IMG/VR virus record: IMGVR_UViG_3300046008_000380
Coordinates: 1-39,111 of that record
DNA from: a virus
Length of the DNA stretch: 39,111 nt
Strand: one strand, 5' to 3'
In this document: one piece after another, positions 15,825 through 24,384 of the stretch
Layout: each line of letters starts with the position of its first letter
Numbering within the stretch: position 1 is the stretch's first letter
Notes under the pieces: model-generated
Seen by the model: the letters and a program-made list of their open reading frames with translations, nothing else
What the model was told of the DNA's origin: nothing
Database searches by the model: none
Position numbers and translations under genes: made by a program

Positions 15825-16470
15825 GAAAACACTTGACGCGTTAAAAACATTTGCAAATATCAATGCAAACTTCTTATTTAAAGCAGGTAAGAAACAAGCT
15901 ACGGTTGCAATTGCAAACAATATTTTTGGTGATGTAGTACTTGACGAAGATATCCCACAAGACTTTGGTATCTATAACCTTAATGAATTCTTAGGTGCTG
16001 TATCATTGTTCAATGAACCTCAATTTGAGTTTAGTGGTACTACTGTAGTCTTATCTGATGCAAAGAAACCAGGCAGTTCTTTGAAATATGTTGCTGCTGA
16101 TGTTGAAATTCTGCATGTACCAACAAAAGAAATTAAAGTTTCTAAATATGAGTTAGAGTTTGATTTGGACCAAGATACATTAAGTTCAATCCAAAAATCA
16201 TCTCAAATTATTGGTGCACCAGATGTTACTGTATCAAGCAAAGGTGGTTCATTAACTGTTACTGTATGTAACAAGAAAAATAAGAATGCAAATGATTTTT
16301 CTATTAAGTTACCATGTACAGGTGCTGATGGTGTGTTCTCATTGAAAGTTGAGAACTTGAAATTGATGCCGGGAAATCATAAGGTTTCAGTATCATTGGA
16401 TAAGTCATTCTCTCGCTTTACTAATACAGAAGCAAATTCAAATACTTTCGTAGCACACGAACAGGTCTAA
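15811..16470 (+). CDS. 45: Sliding clamp gp45
   Basis: A 219-residue protein similar to T4 gp45 (228): MKISKKTLDALKTFANINAN corresponds to the T4 start, and IYNLNEFLGAVSLFNEP to T4 IYDLNGFLGILSLVNDD. GVFSLKVENLKLMPGNHKVS matches the C-terminal clamp strand. It forms the trimeric processivity ring for the polymerase and in T4 also activates late transcription, consistent with the late boxes in this genome. A terminator follows directly. Confidence 0.92.
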   Translation: MKISKKTLDALKTFANINANFLFKAGKKQATVAIANNIFGDVVLDEDIPQDFGIYNLNEFLGAVSLFNEPQFEFSGTTVVLSDAKKPGSSLKYVAADVEILHVPTKEIKVSKYELEFDLDQDTLSSIQKSSQIIGAPDVTVSSKGGSLTVTVCNKKNKNANDFSIKLPCTGADGVFSLKVENLKLMPGNHKVSVSLDKSFSRFTNTEANSNTFVAHEQV

Positions 16471-16477
16471 TCACAAC

Positions 16478-16510
16478 TGGGGAATATTTATTTTAGATAT
16501 TCCCCATTTA
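16478..16510 (+). terminator. Terminator after gp45
   Basis: TGGGGAATAT (16478-16487) pairs perfectly with ATATTCCCCA (16497-16506), followed by TTTA. It sits between the gene 45 stop and the next early promoter. Confidence 0.75.
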
Positions 16511-16514
16511 GTTG

Positions 16515-16543
16515 TTTACTTTTAATACTAGTTGATATATAAT
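16515..16543 (+). promoter_or_regulatory. Early-type promoter
   Basis: TTTACT (16515-16520), 17 bp, TATAAT (16538-16543), then GTCTTATCAAATGAGG. It drives the small gene at 16568 and the exonuclease. Confidence 0.8.
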
Positions 16544-16567
16544 GTCTTATCAAATGAGGAGACAACT

Positions 16568-16816
16568 ATGAAAATTTTTACATCAACTGAGTACTATGCA
16601 AAACCACAAGAAGTTAAAGAACTACCAAAAGGTCAGTTCCTATTCCGTAAAGGTTATGTTAAGATTCAAGAAGAAGGTTCTAAGTTTGCAACATGGAGTG
16701 TTTACTACATTAATAGTGCAACTCGTAAATTCATCTATGTACCTTTTGATGAGTTAACAAAAGAACTTCAAGGTACTTATAAAGCAATGTACGAAGAACT
16801 TTACAACAAGGGTTAA
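16568..16816 (+). CDS. Small protein of unknown function (82 aa)
   Basis: ATG 16568 follows GAGGAG at normal spacing. The product is short and basic with alternating strands (GQFLFRKGYVKIQEEG, TWSVYYINSATRKFIYV) and no recognised motif. It is the first gene after an early promoter and ends one base before the exonuclease gene. Confidence 0.7.
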   Translation: MKIFTSTEYYAKPQEVKELPKGQFLFRKGYVKIQEEGSKFATWSVYYINSATRKFIYVPFDELTKELQGTYKAMYEELYNKG

Positions 16817-16817
16817 T

Positions 16818-17372
16818 ATGGCTCGCAAACAATTTAATATTGCAGAATGTACCGATGGTCAGATGGTTGATATTGAGACTTTAGGTATTGTGCCTAACTC
16901 AGTAATTCTGCAGATTGGTGCATGCCGCTTTAATGTTCTTACTCGTGAGACATATGACCACTTTTTAGTTAACATTGAACCAAAAACTTGTATTGAAGCA
17001 GGTATGGTTTTCTCTAAAGATACAGTTAAGTGGTGGACAACTCAATCACCTGAGGTTATTGCATCATTAAATGAGAATAAAGTTTCAATTCAAGAAGCTC
17101 TTACTGAGTTTAAAGCTTGGATTAAACGAGGTTCATGTATTTCTGCTCAAGGTGTTACATTCGACATGGGTATTTTGGCTAGTGCTTATGATACTGTATT
17201 ACATGAAGATACTCCGTGGAATTTCTGGGACATCTTTGATTTAAGAACTGTGTGTGCAATTTCTGGAATTAAGCCTGTTAAGGGTGAGATGTCTCATAAT
17301 GCCATGGCCGATGTTGAGAGTCAATGTCAAGTACTATTTGAATGTTTTAGCCCTACTGAGGAAGAAGTCTAA
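16818..17372 (+). CDS. dexA: 3'-5' exonuclease, DexA / DnaQ-like
   Basis: A 184-residue DEDD exonuclease. MVDIETLG supplies the first Asp and Glu, AQGVTFDMGILASAY the second Asp, and SHNAMADVESQ the HxxxxxD element, giving a DEDDh enzyme. T4 DexA (227) degrades single-stranded DNA 3' to 5'. The 3' end overlaps a convergent GIY-YIG gene by 20 bases, a sign of that element's insertion. Confidence 0.88.
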   Translation: MARKQFNIAECTDGQMVDIETLGIVPNSVILQIGACRFNVLTRETYDHFLVNIEPKTCIEAGMVFSKDTVKWWTTQSPEVIASLNENKVSIQEALTEFKAWIKRGSCISAQGVTFDMGILASAYDTVLHEDTPWNFWDIFDLRTVCAISGIKPVKGEMSHNAMADVESQCQVLFECFSPTEEEV

Positions 17373-18066
17373 CAAATCCTTTATAATACCCATTATTTCT
17401 AAAGTTTCTATTAGCAGAACTATAAACTAAACCAAAATTTGAACATAATTCTTCTGTTCCAATAAGTTCTATTAGAAATCCCATTGGTGTTAAAAAATTA
17501 TAAAGTTTTGTCATGGTAGTTGCAATCTTAAAATTATGATCTGAAGTATTTGGCTTTCTTGGACCTCTGATTTTTCCTTTTTGAGTAGCAGATCTTTTTG
17601 TTATGTGTTCTATTGTCTGTTTTTTACCTAACTTAGCAGCAGACCATTTCGCTTTAGTCTCTTCAGAATGTATTTTACCTTTATTTTTACCTATCATTGA
17701 TTTAGCACGTTTAGCAATGGTTTCTTCTGAATGAGATTTACCAATAGTATTAAATGCTTTCTTTAAATGAAAACACACTTTATTCAATGATTGTTCTTTT
17801 GAGATTTGCCATTGTTCCCAGATAAGTAGTTGTTCATGCAACCAAGAATCTTTAGGTTCAAAGAATTCAGCAACTATAATCCAATCAAATTCATGGAATT
17901 TTGCTTTAATTTCTGGAGCTGATGTTCTATAGATATAAAGATCAATATGAGAAGGTCTGTTGAGTTTTATATTTCTCATTCTAGAACCTTGATATTTCTG
18001 GCCTGTTACTTTGTGAGTGCCTTCATAGACATATGATAAGACTTTTGTGCTAGGATAAATTAACAT
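17353..18066 (-). CDS. GIY-YIG-type homing endonuclease on the minus strand
   Basis: This is the only clear minus-strand gene in the window. The N-terminus SYVYEGTHKVTGQKYQGSRM is a divergent GIY-YIG pair, and the middle carries NUMOD3-like repeats (SHSEETIAKRAKSMIGK, IHSEETKAKWSAAKLGKK) followed by a helix-turn-helix-like end. It lies between dexA and the ligase gene in opposite orientation. The start follows AGGAG on its own strand. A 5-bp hairpin (18071-18087) holds this ribosome binding site in its loop, recalling the other endonuclease genes. Confidence 0.85.
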   Translation of the reverse strand: MLIYPSTKVLSYVYEGTHKVTGQKYQGSRMRNIKLNRPSHIDLYIYRTSAPEIKAKFHEFDWIIVAEFFEPKDSWLHEQLLIWEQWQISKEQSLNKVCFHLKKAFNTIGKSHSEETIAKRAKSMIGKNKGKIHSEETKAKWSAAKLGKKQTIEHITKRSATQKGKIRGPRKPNTSDHNFKIATTMTKLYNFLTPMGFLIELIGTEELCSNFGLVYSSANRNFRNNGYYKGFVRLLPQ

Positions 18067-18091
18067 GTTGATACTCCTATTTAGTATTAAA

Positions 18092-18121
18092 GTCCTTGGT
18101 GATTCCAGTCACGCGAAGGAC
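18092..18121 (+). terminator. Hairpin terminator between the GIY-YIG gene and the ligase
   Basis: GTCCTT pairs with AAGGAC, and inner GTGA with TCAC, followed on the + strand by ATTTT. It would stop read-through from the clamp/dexA side just before the ligase promoter. Confidence 0.6.
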
Positions 18122-18131
18122 ATTTTAGTTG

Positions 18132-18160
18132 TTTACAACAAACATTTTATTTGTTATAAT
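18132..18160 (+). promoter_or_regulatory. Early-type promoter for DNA ligase
   Basis: TTTACA (18132-18137), 17 bp, TATAAT (18155-18160), 38 bp before the ligase start. Confidence 0.8.
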
Positions 18161-18197
18161 AGTATTTATACAAATTGATGTTTATATGGAGAAATTT

Positions 18198-19475
18198 ATG
18201 AGTATAATTGGAATTTTAGATGAGATTGCATCAAGTGCTTCGCGTCTACATAAAGAAGCAGTACTCAAGAAACATAAAGACAATGAGTTGCTAAAAGATG
18301 TTATCAAGGCAACATACGATCCTTATATAAATTATTTTTTAAAACAAATCCCAGAATATAAGCAAATTGGAACTACAGATATTGGCTTAGAAGAAGCATT
18401 AGACCAATTAGGACATATTAGTTCTAGACTTAAAACTGGTCATGCTGCTCGTGATCATTTACAACAAATTTTATGTAATGTTAATCCTTCTAGTGCCGAA
18501 GTCATCTGCCGTATCATCGACCGTGATTTAAAAGCAGGTTTCTCTGAGTCAACTGCTAACAAAATCTGGCCTGGATTAGTACCTACATTTGATGTAATGT
18601 TATCTCATAAAGATACTTCTGGTATTAAGTTCCCTTGCTACTCTCAGATTAAAATGGATGGCTTACGTGTTCATGTACATAAAGATGCTGCCGGCTTAGT
18701 AACTGCTCATACTCGAAATGGTAAAGAAGTAATGACACACGGCATATTAGATATTGGTGGTAAATACATGCTACCAGGCGAGACATGGGACGGTGAGTTA
18801 CTATTTGAAAAAGACGGTAAAATCCTACCTCGTACGACTGGTAATGGTATTGGTAATAAAGCAGTCCGTGGTACTATTAGTATGGAAGAAGCAGGTATGA
18901 TGGTCTTTACTGCTTGGGATATTGTTGACTTTACTTCTACAAAGCCATATTCAGAACGATTTGATGAGTTAACAAGCCGCTTTAAAACTATGTTCCAAGA
19001 GATGGCAGAAACTAACTTCAGATTAATTAAGTCTATTGTTGCAAATACAATAGAAGAAACTCAAGACATGCTTGCTGATGCTTGGGCTCATGGTGAAGAA
19101 GGTCTAATTCTTAAGAACATGAACTCTGTGTGGGAACCAAAACGTACAAAGAACTTGGGTAAGATTAAAGCAGAAGAGGAAGCCGATCTTATTATTGTTG
19201 CTCTTGAAGAAGGCAAAAATAAGTATAAAGGCATGCTTGGTGCATTTGTAGCAGAAACTTCTGATGGGCTATTAAGAGTTAACATTGGTACTGGACTTAC
19301 AGACCTTTGGAGAAAAGAATACTTCCAAGCAAAATATATTGGTAAAATTGTTACAGTTAAGTATAATGCAATTATCTCTAAAGAAGATAGTGATATGAAG
19401 TCATTATTTTTGCCTGTGTTTGTTGATATTCGATTTGACAAAGACCAAGCAAATCTGCTAAAAGAACTAAATTAG
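18198..19475 (+). CDS. 30: ATP-dependent DNA ligase gp30
   Basis: A 425-residue ligase sealing nicks in duplex DNA. The adenylation motif QIKMDGLR has its lysine near residue 152; WDGELLF, EGLILKN and the final KIKAEEEADLIIV correspond to motifs III, IV and V, and the C-terminal OB region follows. T4 gp30 is 487 residues. ATG 18198 is preferred because GGAG at 18187-18190 fits it, whereas the earlier in-frame ATG overlaps that site. Confidence 0.93.
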   Translation: MSIIGILDEIASSASRLHKEAVLKKHKDNELLKDVIKATYDPYINYFLKQIPEYKQIGTTDIGLEEALDQLGHISSRLKTGHAARDHLQQILCNVNPSSAEVICRIIDRDLKAGFSESTANKIWPGLVPTFDVMLSHKDTSGIKFPCYSQIKMDGLRVHVHKDAAGLVTAHTRNGKEVMTHGILDIGGKYMLPGETWDGELLFEKDGKILPRTTGNGIGNKAVRGTISMEEAGMMVFTAWDIVDFTSTKPYSERFDELTSRFKTMFQEMAETNFRLIKSIVANTIEETQDMLADAWAHGEEGLILKNMNSVWEPKRTKNLGKIKAEEEADLIIVALEEGKNKYKGMLGAFVAETSDGLLRVNIGTGLTDLWRKEYFQAKYIGKIVTVKYNAIISKEDSDMKSLFLPVFVDIRFDKDQANLLKELN

Positions 19476-19478
19476 TTG

Positions 19479-19507
19479 TGTACTTTTAATCTTAGTTGTT
19501 ATATAAT
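19479..19507 (+). promoter_or_regulatory. Early-type promoter
   Basis: TGTACT (19479-19484), 17 bp, TATAAT (19502-19507), then GTCTTATCAATTAAATAA. One mismatch in the -35 box relative to the others. Confidence 0.7.
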
Positions 19508-19538
19508 GTCTTATCAATTAAATAACACGGAGATTAAG

Positions 19539-19718
19539 ATGGCTTGTGATTATAAAGAACTATTAAGAATGTTTGATGATGGTGAGTTAAATGACTCATA
19601 CGCAGAATTCATTATGGATAATTGCGGTGGTGATAGAGTTATTTGTAATGGTGATACATTACTTTCAGCAATGGAAGATGGTTATCTTTCATATGAATTT
19701 CTAGAGTCAATATCATAA
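19539..19718 (+). CDS. Small acidic protein of unknown function (59 aa)
   Basis: Start ATG 19539 follows CGGAG. The product is acidic (LLRMFDDGELNDSYAEFIMD) and ends LSYEFLESIS. It has its own promoter upstream and another promoter right after its stop, so it is a single-gene early unit. No family was recognised. Confidence 0.65.
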   Translation: MACDYKELLRMFDDGELNDSYAEFIMDNCGGDRVICNGDTLLSAMEDGYLSYEFLESIS

Positions 19719-19725
19719 ATAGTTG

Positions 19726-19754
19726 TTTACATTTAATACTAATCAATATATAAT
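19726..19754 (+). promoter_or_regulatory. Early-type promoter
   Basis: TTTACA (19726-19731), 17 bp, TATAAT (19749-19754), followed by GTCTTTATTGATTGA. It drives the DUF932-like gene. Confidence 0.8.
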
Positions 19755-19802
19755 GTCTTTATTGATTGATTAATTAAACCCTTATATAACTTGGAGAATA
19801 AA

Positions 19803-20756
19803 ATGGCTGACGAAATTGCAAATGTGAATGGTAAAGATTCAATGGCTTTTGTAGGTGAGAAACCTTGGCACTTAAAAGGTCAGGAATTGACTAAGGATGC
19901 TTCAATTGAAACTTGGATTGAAGAAGCTGGTATGAACTTTGAAATCAAGTCAACAGATGTTCAATATCAATTAAATGGTACTCAAACATATGCCGGTAAG
20001 AAAGTGCTTTACCGTGATGATGTTGGTACTCCTTTGGCAGTTTTGTCTGATAAGTACAAAATTGTACAACCAAAAGAAATCATGGAGTTCTTCCGTGACT
20101 TAACTCAGTCTGCTGGTATGTATTTGGAAACAGCAGGTGTTCTATTTGATGGCCGTCGCTACTGGGCAATGGCTAATACTGGCCGTGCTGGCGAAGTTCT
20201 TGGTAATGATAAGGTTAAAGGTAACCTATTACTTTCAACTGCTTGTGACGGTTCTCTAGCTACTACGGCAATGTTTACTGCGGTTCGTGTTGTATGTAAT
20301 AACACTCTTCGTTTGTCTCTTGACTCTGCTAAGAGTGCAATTAAAGTTAATCACGGCCGTACTTTTGATGCTGCTGATGTAAAATTGCAATTAGGTTTGA
20401 TTGATATTGCATGGGATAACTTCATGAAAAATATCAATGTGTTGTCTACAAAGAGTGTTTCTGATGAAGCCGCTCGTAAGTTCTTCTTTAATCTAACTAA
20501 GAACCCAGAGGTGTTAGACTCAGAACAATCTTTTGTTGTTGAACGTACTGTGAATGATTTGATGAACCGCTTTAAAAATGGTATTGGTCATGACTTCCAT
20601 GCTAATACTGCTTGGGGTTTAGTAAATGCAGTAACAGAACGTGTAGGATATGCAGGTAAAGGTTCTCTTGATGCTAAATTTACTGAGAATTTCTACGGTA
20701 ATAAAGCTAAGATTGCTGATACTGCGTATGCAAGTGCTGTAGAAATGTATGTTTAA
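19803..20756 (+). CDS. DUF932 phage/plasmid-like protein
   Basis: This 317-residue protein matches the phage/plasmid-like DUF932 family: VGEKPWHLKGQELTKDASIE at the N-terminus, LYRDDVGTPLAVLSDKYKIVQ around 70-90, and TAVRVVCNNTLRLSL near 160-175. The biochemical role of the family is unknown; members are often early genes. GGAG precedes ATG 19803. Three small genes follow closely and are probably co-transcribed. Confidence 0.85.
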   Translation: MADEIANVNGKDSMAFVGEKPWHLKGQELTKDASIETWIEEAGMNFEIKSTDVQYQLNGTQTYAGKKVLYRDDVGTPLAVLSDKYKIVQPKEIMEFFRDLTQSAGMYLETAGVLFDGRRYWAMANTGRAGEVLGNDKVKGNLLLSTACDGSLATTAMFTAVRVVCNNTLRLSLDSAKSAIKVNHGRTFDAADVKLQLGLIDIAWDNFMKNINVLSTKSVSDEAARKFFFNLTKNPEVLDSEQSFVVERTVNDLMNRFKNGIGHDFHANTAWGLVNAVTERVGYAGKGSLDAKFTENFYGNKAKIADTAYASAVEMYV

Positions 20757-20772
20757 TTAAATGGAGAAAATT

Positions 20773-20937
20773 ATGGGTGAAGCTACAAATGTGTATGTAA
20801 GTATTAATAAAATGGAGGGAGGCTTTGTTGTTGGCCTTCCAACCGGTGATGTTGTTGCTACTTCTTTGAATAAAGCAATTAAATTGATCCGTGATGCATT
20901 GAGTGTTGGTACTTTGAACGAAGCAGAAGGTGAGTAA
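20773..20937 (+). CDS. Small protein of unknown function (54 aa)
   Basis: ATG 20773 follows GGAG and begins MGEATNVYVSINKMEGGFVV. The rest is a small beta-then-helix protein (VVATSLNKAIKLIRDALSVG), ending one base before the next start. It sits between the DUF932 gene and another small gene and is clearly coupled to both. Confidence 0.7.
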   Translation: MGEATNVYVSINKMEGGFVVGLPTGDVVATSLNKAIKLIRDALSVGTLNEAEGE

Positions 20938-20938
20938 G

Positions 20939-21208
20939 ATGGAAAAATACTCACATCTTGCAACTCGAATTGCTGCTACCAAAGATGTTTTTGAAAAAGA
21001 AGTTTGGCCTCAAATCAAGACTCATTTGTTTGGTTCAGATGAGAAGTTACACACCTTGATGGCTGGTCAAATCAATCAGGTTAAAGCGGCATATGAAAAG
21101 AATATGCTCAAAGACATGAACAAGAAATTTGGTAAGTCTGTCTATGTGCCACATCAATCCACCAAGGAGTGTCAGCGTCGTGTCAAACAAAATGCTTCCC
21201 GTACCTAA
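20939..21208 (+). CDS. Small basic protein of unknown function (89 aa)
   Basis: The ATG follows the previous stop by one base. The product is helical and basic (ATKDVFEKEVWPQIKTHLFG, KNMLKDMNKKFGKS), with a C-terminal CQRRVKQN tail. No family was recognised. It lies in the DUF932 operon. Confidence 0.65.
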   Translation: MEKYSHLATRIAATKDVFEKEVWPQIKTHLFGSDEKLHTLMAGQINQVKAAYEKNMLKDMNKKFGKSVYVPHQSTKECQRRVKQNASRT

Positions 21209-21479
21209 GATGTCATTTGCCCCATCAGATAACCCTGATGGGGGTTTGCCAAAAATCTATATTGAAGAAGGTCCATTTGCTGGTGTCATCTTTTCATATG
21301 ACAATGTAAATGTAGAAGAAAAAGATGATGGTACATTCATTGTATTTGATCCAATCTTTTACTTCATACCAACTGAATTAGATAAAAGCAAACTTGAATC
21401 TGATGGCTTTAAAGAAATTGCTGGTAATATTTTAAATAATTGTTTAGTTAGATTCATTGAAGATGAAATCATTAATTAA
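21192..21479 (+). CDS. Small protein of unknown function (95 aa)
   Basis: The frame overlaps the end of the previous gene. ATG 21192 or ATG 21210 are both possible, and neither has a clear ribosome binding site. The product reads as a compact beta protein (LPKIYIEEGPFAGVIFSYDN, GTFIVFDPIFYFIP) with an acidic C-terminus. No family was recognised. Confidence 0.6.
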   Translation: MLPVPKMSFAPSDNPDGGLPKIYIEEGPFAGVIFSYDNVNVEEKDDGTFIVFDPIFYFIPTELDKSKLESDGFKEIAGNILNNCLVRFIEDEIIN

Positions 21480-21564
21480 AATTCTTATTATTTTGTTTAC
21501 ACTCTATTGTTTAGGGTATATAATAGTCTTTTGTGGGCTAGTTTGGTTGTTAACTCTTGGATAA
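21463..21564 (+). CDS. Possible 33-residue membrane peptide
   Basis: A short frame starting MKSLIKILIILF and continuing as one hydrophobic segment (LGYIIVFCGLVWLLTLG) overlaps the end of the preceding gene and, unusually, spans a good early promoter (21496-21524). It may be a real single-pass peptide or an accident of the AT-rich promoter. No strong ribosome binding site is seen. Confidence 0.35.
   Translation: MKSLIKILIILFTLYCLGYIIVFCGLVWLLTLG
21496..21524 (+). promoter_or_regulatory. Early-type promoter
   Basis: TTTACA (21496-21501), 17 bp, TATAAT (21519-21524). It drives the membrane protein and RNase H genes. Confidence 0.7.
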
Positions 21565-21835
21565 TATTGTACAGGTTCTTATTTTTGTATTAACGCTTAC
21601 AACAGCATATCTTTGTTCTAGAGTTGAAGTAAAGACACGTGTTAAGGGTTATTTTCTTTCAATTGTTATTCAACCATTGTGGTTCTATTCATCACTTAAA
21701 GCTCAACAATATGGAATTTTGTCACTATCATTCTTTTATTTGGCGATTAATATTAACGCGTTTCTTAATCATGGAGGAATTCAATTTTGCAAAAACAGCT
21801 TGAACTGGTTTACGAAGAACAACCGGAACCAATAG
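21557..21835 (+). CDS. Small membrane protein (92 aa)
   Basis: Starts at a TTG (LDNIVQVLIF). Three hydrophobic segments are visible (VQVLIFVLTLTTAYLC, FLSIVIQPLWFYSSL, GILSLSFFYLAININAFL). The QPLWFYSSLKAQQYG pattern resembles small phage inner-membrane proteins I have seen without known function. It overlaps the next gene. Start choice is uncertain because no strong ribosome binding site is present. Confidence 0.6.
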   Translation: MDNIVQVLIFVLTLTTAYLCSRVEVKTRVKGYFLSIVIQPLWFYSSLKAQQYGILSLSFFYLAININAFLNHGGIQFCKNSLNWFTKNNRNQ

Positions 21836-22026
21836 AAAATGATAATCCTGCTTCATGGGATTTGGTATTAGAAGATATGAAACAACGCGACCTGCTTGGT
21901 TTAACTAGATATGGTACTAGGTTGCAGGCTCATAATGGTAGAGATTCTTTAAAAGATGTCTACGAAGAATTACTTGATGCTGCAGTGTATATTAGAACTT
22001 TAATGTTCGAACGGGATGGTAAATAA
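21787..22026 (+). CDS. Small phage protein, possibly MazG-like
   Basis: This 79-residue protein starts at TTG 21787 after GGAGG (21773-21777). The core GLTRYGTRLQAHNGRDSL and DVYEELLDAAVYIRTLMFE is common in phage genomes; the EELLDAAVY helix resembles the EExxD element of MazG-type pyrophosphohydrolases, but the protein is short and the activity is not assured. It is coupled to RNase H downstream. Confidence 0.6.
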   Translation: MQKQLELVYEEQPEPIENDNPASWDLVLEDMKQRDLLGLTRYGTRLQAHNGRDSLKDVYEELLDAAVYIRTLMFERDGK

Positions 22027-22877
22027 TGGAACCAAAAGGAAGACTGCTTATCGACTTCAGTGCTCTGTCTATGGCATCAGCATTTGCTCAAGGTATTGAT
22101 AATTCACTTGATGAAGGATTTCTACGTCATCTAATTTTAAATTCAATACTAGGTGCTCGTAAGAAATTCAAAGATTATGAGACTGTTCTTTGTATTGATG
22201 CAAGAACATATTGGAGAAAAGAAGTCTTTCCTTACTATAAAGCACATCGTAAGGCAGCAAGAGAAGCATCAACATTTGATTGGACAACATTTTTTGCTCA
22301 AAGGAACTTAATCTTAAATGAAATTAAAAACGTGTTTCCTTACAAAATCATTGAAATCGACTCAGCAGAAGCAGATGACATCATCGGTGTGTTGGCTGCT
22401 GAAGCCACAATCCCAACGGTTATCTATGCAGAAGATAATGACTTTAACCAATTAGCAAAAAATCCTAATGTAAGATTATATTCACCAATCAAAAAGAAAT
22501 TCAAGGCAGAACATACGCTTTGGGAACTTGATGAACATTTGTTTGAGAAAATATGTCGTGGTGACTCTGGTGATGGTATTCCAAACATTATGATGCCAGG
22601 AAATGCTATTGTTGAAAAGATTAGACAATCACCTATTAGTACCAAAAAGATAAATACTTGGTATGAATCAGGCATTCCAGAGAACTTAAAAGGTCGGTTT
22701 GAAGAAAACAAACTTTTAATTGACTTAAAATTGATCCCTGAGGATTTAAAACAAAAGATTAGAGCTGCAGTTGAAGAACCTGTTCTTGGTTCTAAAGCTA
22801 AAGTGTTTAATTATCTTACCTCGAAAGAGCTTTTAAAACTATCAAGCCGCTTTCTCAGCGAAGCGGAGGACTTTTAA
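22026..22877 (+). CDS. rnh: RNase H / 5'-3' flap nuclease (T4 rnh type)
   Basis: A 283-residue FEN-1-like nuclease removing RNA primers from lagging-strand fragments. Acidic metal ligands are visible in LLIDFSALS, VLCIDARTYWRKEVFPYYK, SAEADDIIGVLA, YAEDNDFNQLA and GDSGDGIPN, in the order of T4 RNase H (305 residues). It starts on the last base of the upstream stop. A hairpin with CCGCTT/AAGCGG arms lies in its last codons and may be a weak terminator. Confidence 0.92.
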   Translation: MEPKGRLLIDFSALSMASAFAQGIDNSLDEGFLRHLILNSILGARKKFKDYETVLCIDARTYWRKEVFPYYKAHRKAAREASTFDWTTFFAQRNLILNEIKNVFPYKIIEIDSAEADDIIGVLAAEATIPTVIYAEDNDFNQLAKNPNVRLYSPIKKKFKAEHTLWELDEHLFEKICRGDSGDGIPNIMMPGNAIVEKIRQSPISTKKINTWYESGIPENLKGRFEENKLLIDLKLIPEDLKQKIRAAVEEPVLGSKAKVFNYLTSKELLKLSSRFLSEAEDF

Positions 22878-22879
22878 CT

Positions 22880-23284
22880 ATGGTAAAACACCGTTTCGCA
22901 CCACTTGCAATAGATGAGATTTTTGAATTAGCAAATTCATTATCTGGAGATGAACAATTAGAATGTTTATCTCATTATACATCTAACAGTCCAAATCTAA
23001 AATTGTTTATGGAATTATACAAAACACCATTGCCAGATTGGATTAAAGATATTAAGTATAGACAACCTGAAGTAGGTGCAACTGCTTATAATTCAGTAAT
23101 AGGTAAATTAAAGACTATTATTAAGTTATTGTCTCCTGGTGATCTAGGATCAAATCAAGGCAACTTTGAATTGATTATGGAAACTATTACATTAGCAGAA
23201 GTCATGTTTATGGAACATTATATCCAAGGCTCGTTGGAAGATTACTATCCAAATATTGATTTTACATACTTCGGAATTAAATAA
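22880..23284 (+). CDS. Phage protein of unknown function (134 aa)
   Basis: Begins MVKHRFAPLAIDEIFELANS and is mostly helical (CLSHYTSNSPNLKLFMELYK, GNFELIMETITLAEVMFMEH). It faintly recalls a phage family with a similar opening (DUF6433-like), at low certainty. It sits between rnh and the zinc-ribbon gene and shares a stop/start overlap with the latter. Confidence 0.65.
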   Translation: MVKHRFAPLAIDEIFELANSLSGDEQLECLSHYTSNSPNLKLFMELYKTPLPDWIKDIKYRQPEVGATAYNSVIGKLKTIIKLLSPGDLGSNQGNFELIMETITLAEVMFMEHYIQGSLEDYYPNIDFTYFGIK

Positions 23285-23550
23285 TGCCATTATCGGATTT
23301 CAAATGTGATGACTGCGGTACAATCTTTGAGTTATACCACTCTAATGACGACTGGGCTGCCAGAACAATACCTTGTGCTGAGTGTGGTTCTACACACTTA
23401 GGCAAGTACTTTGGTAATTCTAATGTTGGCATTGTTCACAACGTCACTCAATTAAATAAACTTGTACCTACTGGAATGAAAGACGTACTTAAGTCTATCA
23501 AAGGTGGCGCAGGTAGACACGCAAACGAAACAACCTTCCAATCAATCTAA
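23284..23550 (+). CDS. FmdB-like zinc-ribbon protein
   Basis: An 88-residue protein with CDDCGTIFE and CAECGSTHLG, the two CxxC pairs of an FmdB-type zinc ribbon, in its first 45 residues. The tail (KDVLKSIKGGAGRHANETTF) looks flexible. Phage members are thought to bind nucleic acid or regulate expression, but the role is unproved. Confidence 0.8.
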   Translation: MPLSDFKCDDCGTIFELYHSNDDWAARTIPCAECGSTHLGKYFGNSNVGIVHNVTQLNKLVPTGMKDVLKSIKGGAGRHANETTFQSI

Positions 23551-23632
23551 GAAAGGATACAAGACTAATTATCTTACAACATTAAAGCAAGCAACCTCTA
23601 CACATTACAATAACAATAAGAGAGCTCCAAAT

Positions 23633-24361
23633 ATGTCAAGAAGTAAATTACGCGCAAAAGAACTACATAAACACCTTGATTTTGATACACAAGAGGTTTA
23701 TAGAACTAATACAGCACTAAAATTAAAACCAATTAGACCTAAAACTTTTGCACAAGAACAAATGCAAGGTGCTTGGGGTGCAGGTAATAATTTGGTCTTA
23801 TCGGGTTCCGCAGGTACAGGCAAAAGTTTTTATTCATGTTATTTAGCATTACAATGGGTACTTGACAACCCAGATAAGAAATTACTCATTATAAGATCAC
23901 CAGTGCAAACAAACTCAGTTGGGTTTCTACCAGGCACATTGGAAGAAAAGGAAAGACCATTTAAAGAAATCTTTATTGATATAGTAAATAGTCTTTGTAT
24001 CTATCCAGGCACTTGGGGTGAATTAGAAAGAACTGGTAAAGTTGAGTTTATGACGACAGCAAACATCAGAGGAGCGACTTGGGATAATTGTGTTGTGTTA
24101 TTTGATGAGATACAAAATGCTGAATGGAAAGAAATTGCTTCTGTATGTACACGTTTAGGTAAAGGTTCTCGTATTATTCTTTCTGGTGATTGTAAACAGA
24201 CTGATTTAGATGGCCGTAAGAATAAGTCTGGTTTTAATGATATGATTAATGTTGTATCTCGTATGAGTTCTTTTGATGTTGTTAATTTCTTACCACAAGA
24301 TATTGTTAGATCTGGCTTTGTTAAAGACTTCATCTTAGCATGTGAGGCAGTAGGACTTTAA
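23633..24361 (+). CDS. phoH: PhoH-like ATPase
   Basis: A 242-residue P-loop ATPase. SGSAGTGKSF is the Walker A motif, VVLFDEIQNAE Walker B, and LSGDCKQTD the sensor region, as in PhoH and helicase superfamily 1-like proteins common in T4-like and marine phages. Proposed roles include RNA metabolism. ATG 23633 is the first methionine after the preceding gene; the frame is open further upstream without a better start. Confidence 0.88.
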   Translation: MSRSKLRAKELHKHLDFDTQEVYRTNTALKLKPIRPKTFAQEQMQGAWGAGNNLVLSGSAGTGKSFYSCYLALQWVLDNPDKKLLIIRSPVQTNSVGFLPGTLEEKERPFKEIFIDIVNSLCIYPGTWGELERTGKVEFMTTANIRGATWDNCVVLFDEIQNAEWKEIASVCTRLGKGSRIILSGDCKQTDLDGRKNKSGFNDMINVVSRMSSFDVVNFLPQDIVRSGFVKDFILACEAVGL

Positions 24362-24384
24362 TGGTTTTTATTAGGTAACATTAA

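Noticed and set aside
22847-22866. CCGCTT/AAGCGG hairpin as a terminator for rnh
   Set aside because: It lies within the coding end of rnh with no clear T-tract, so it is only noted in that gene's entry.
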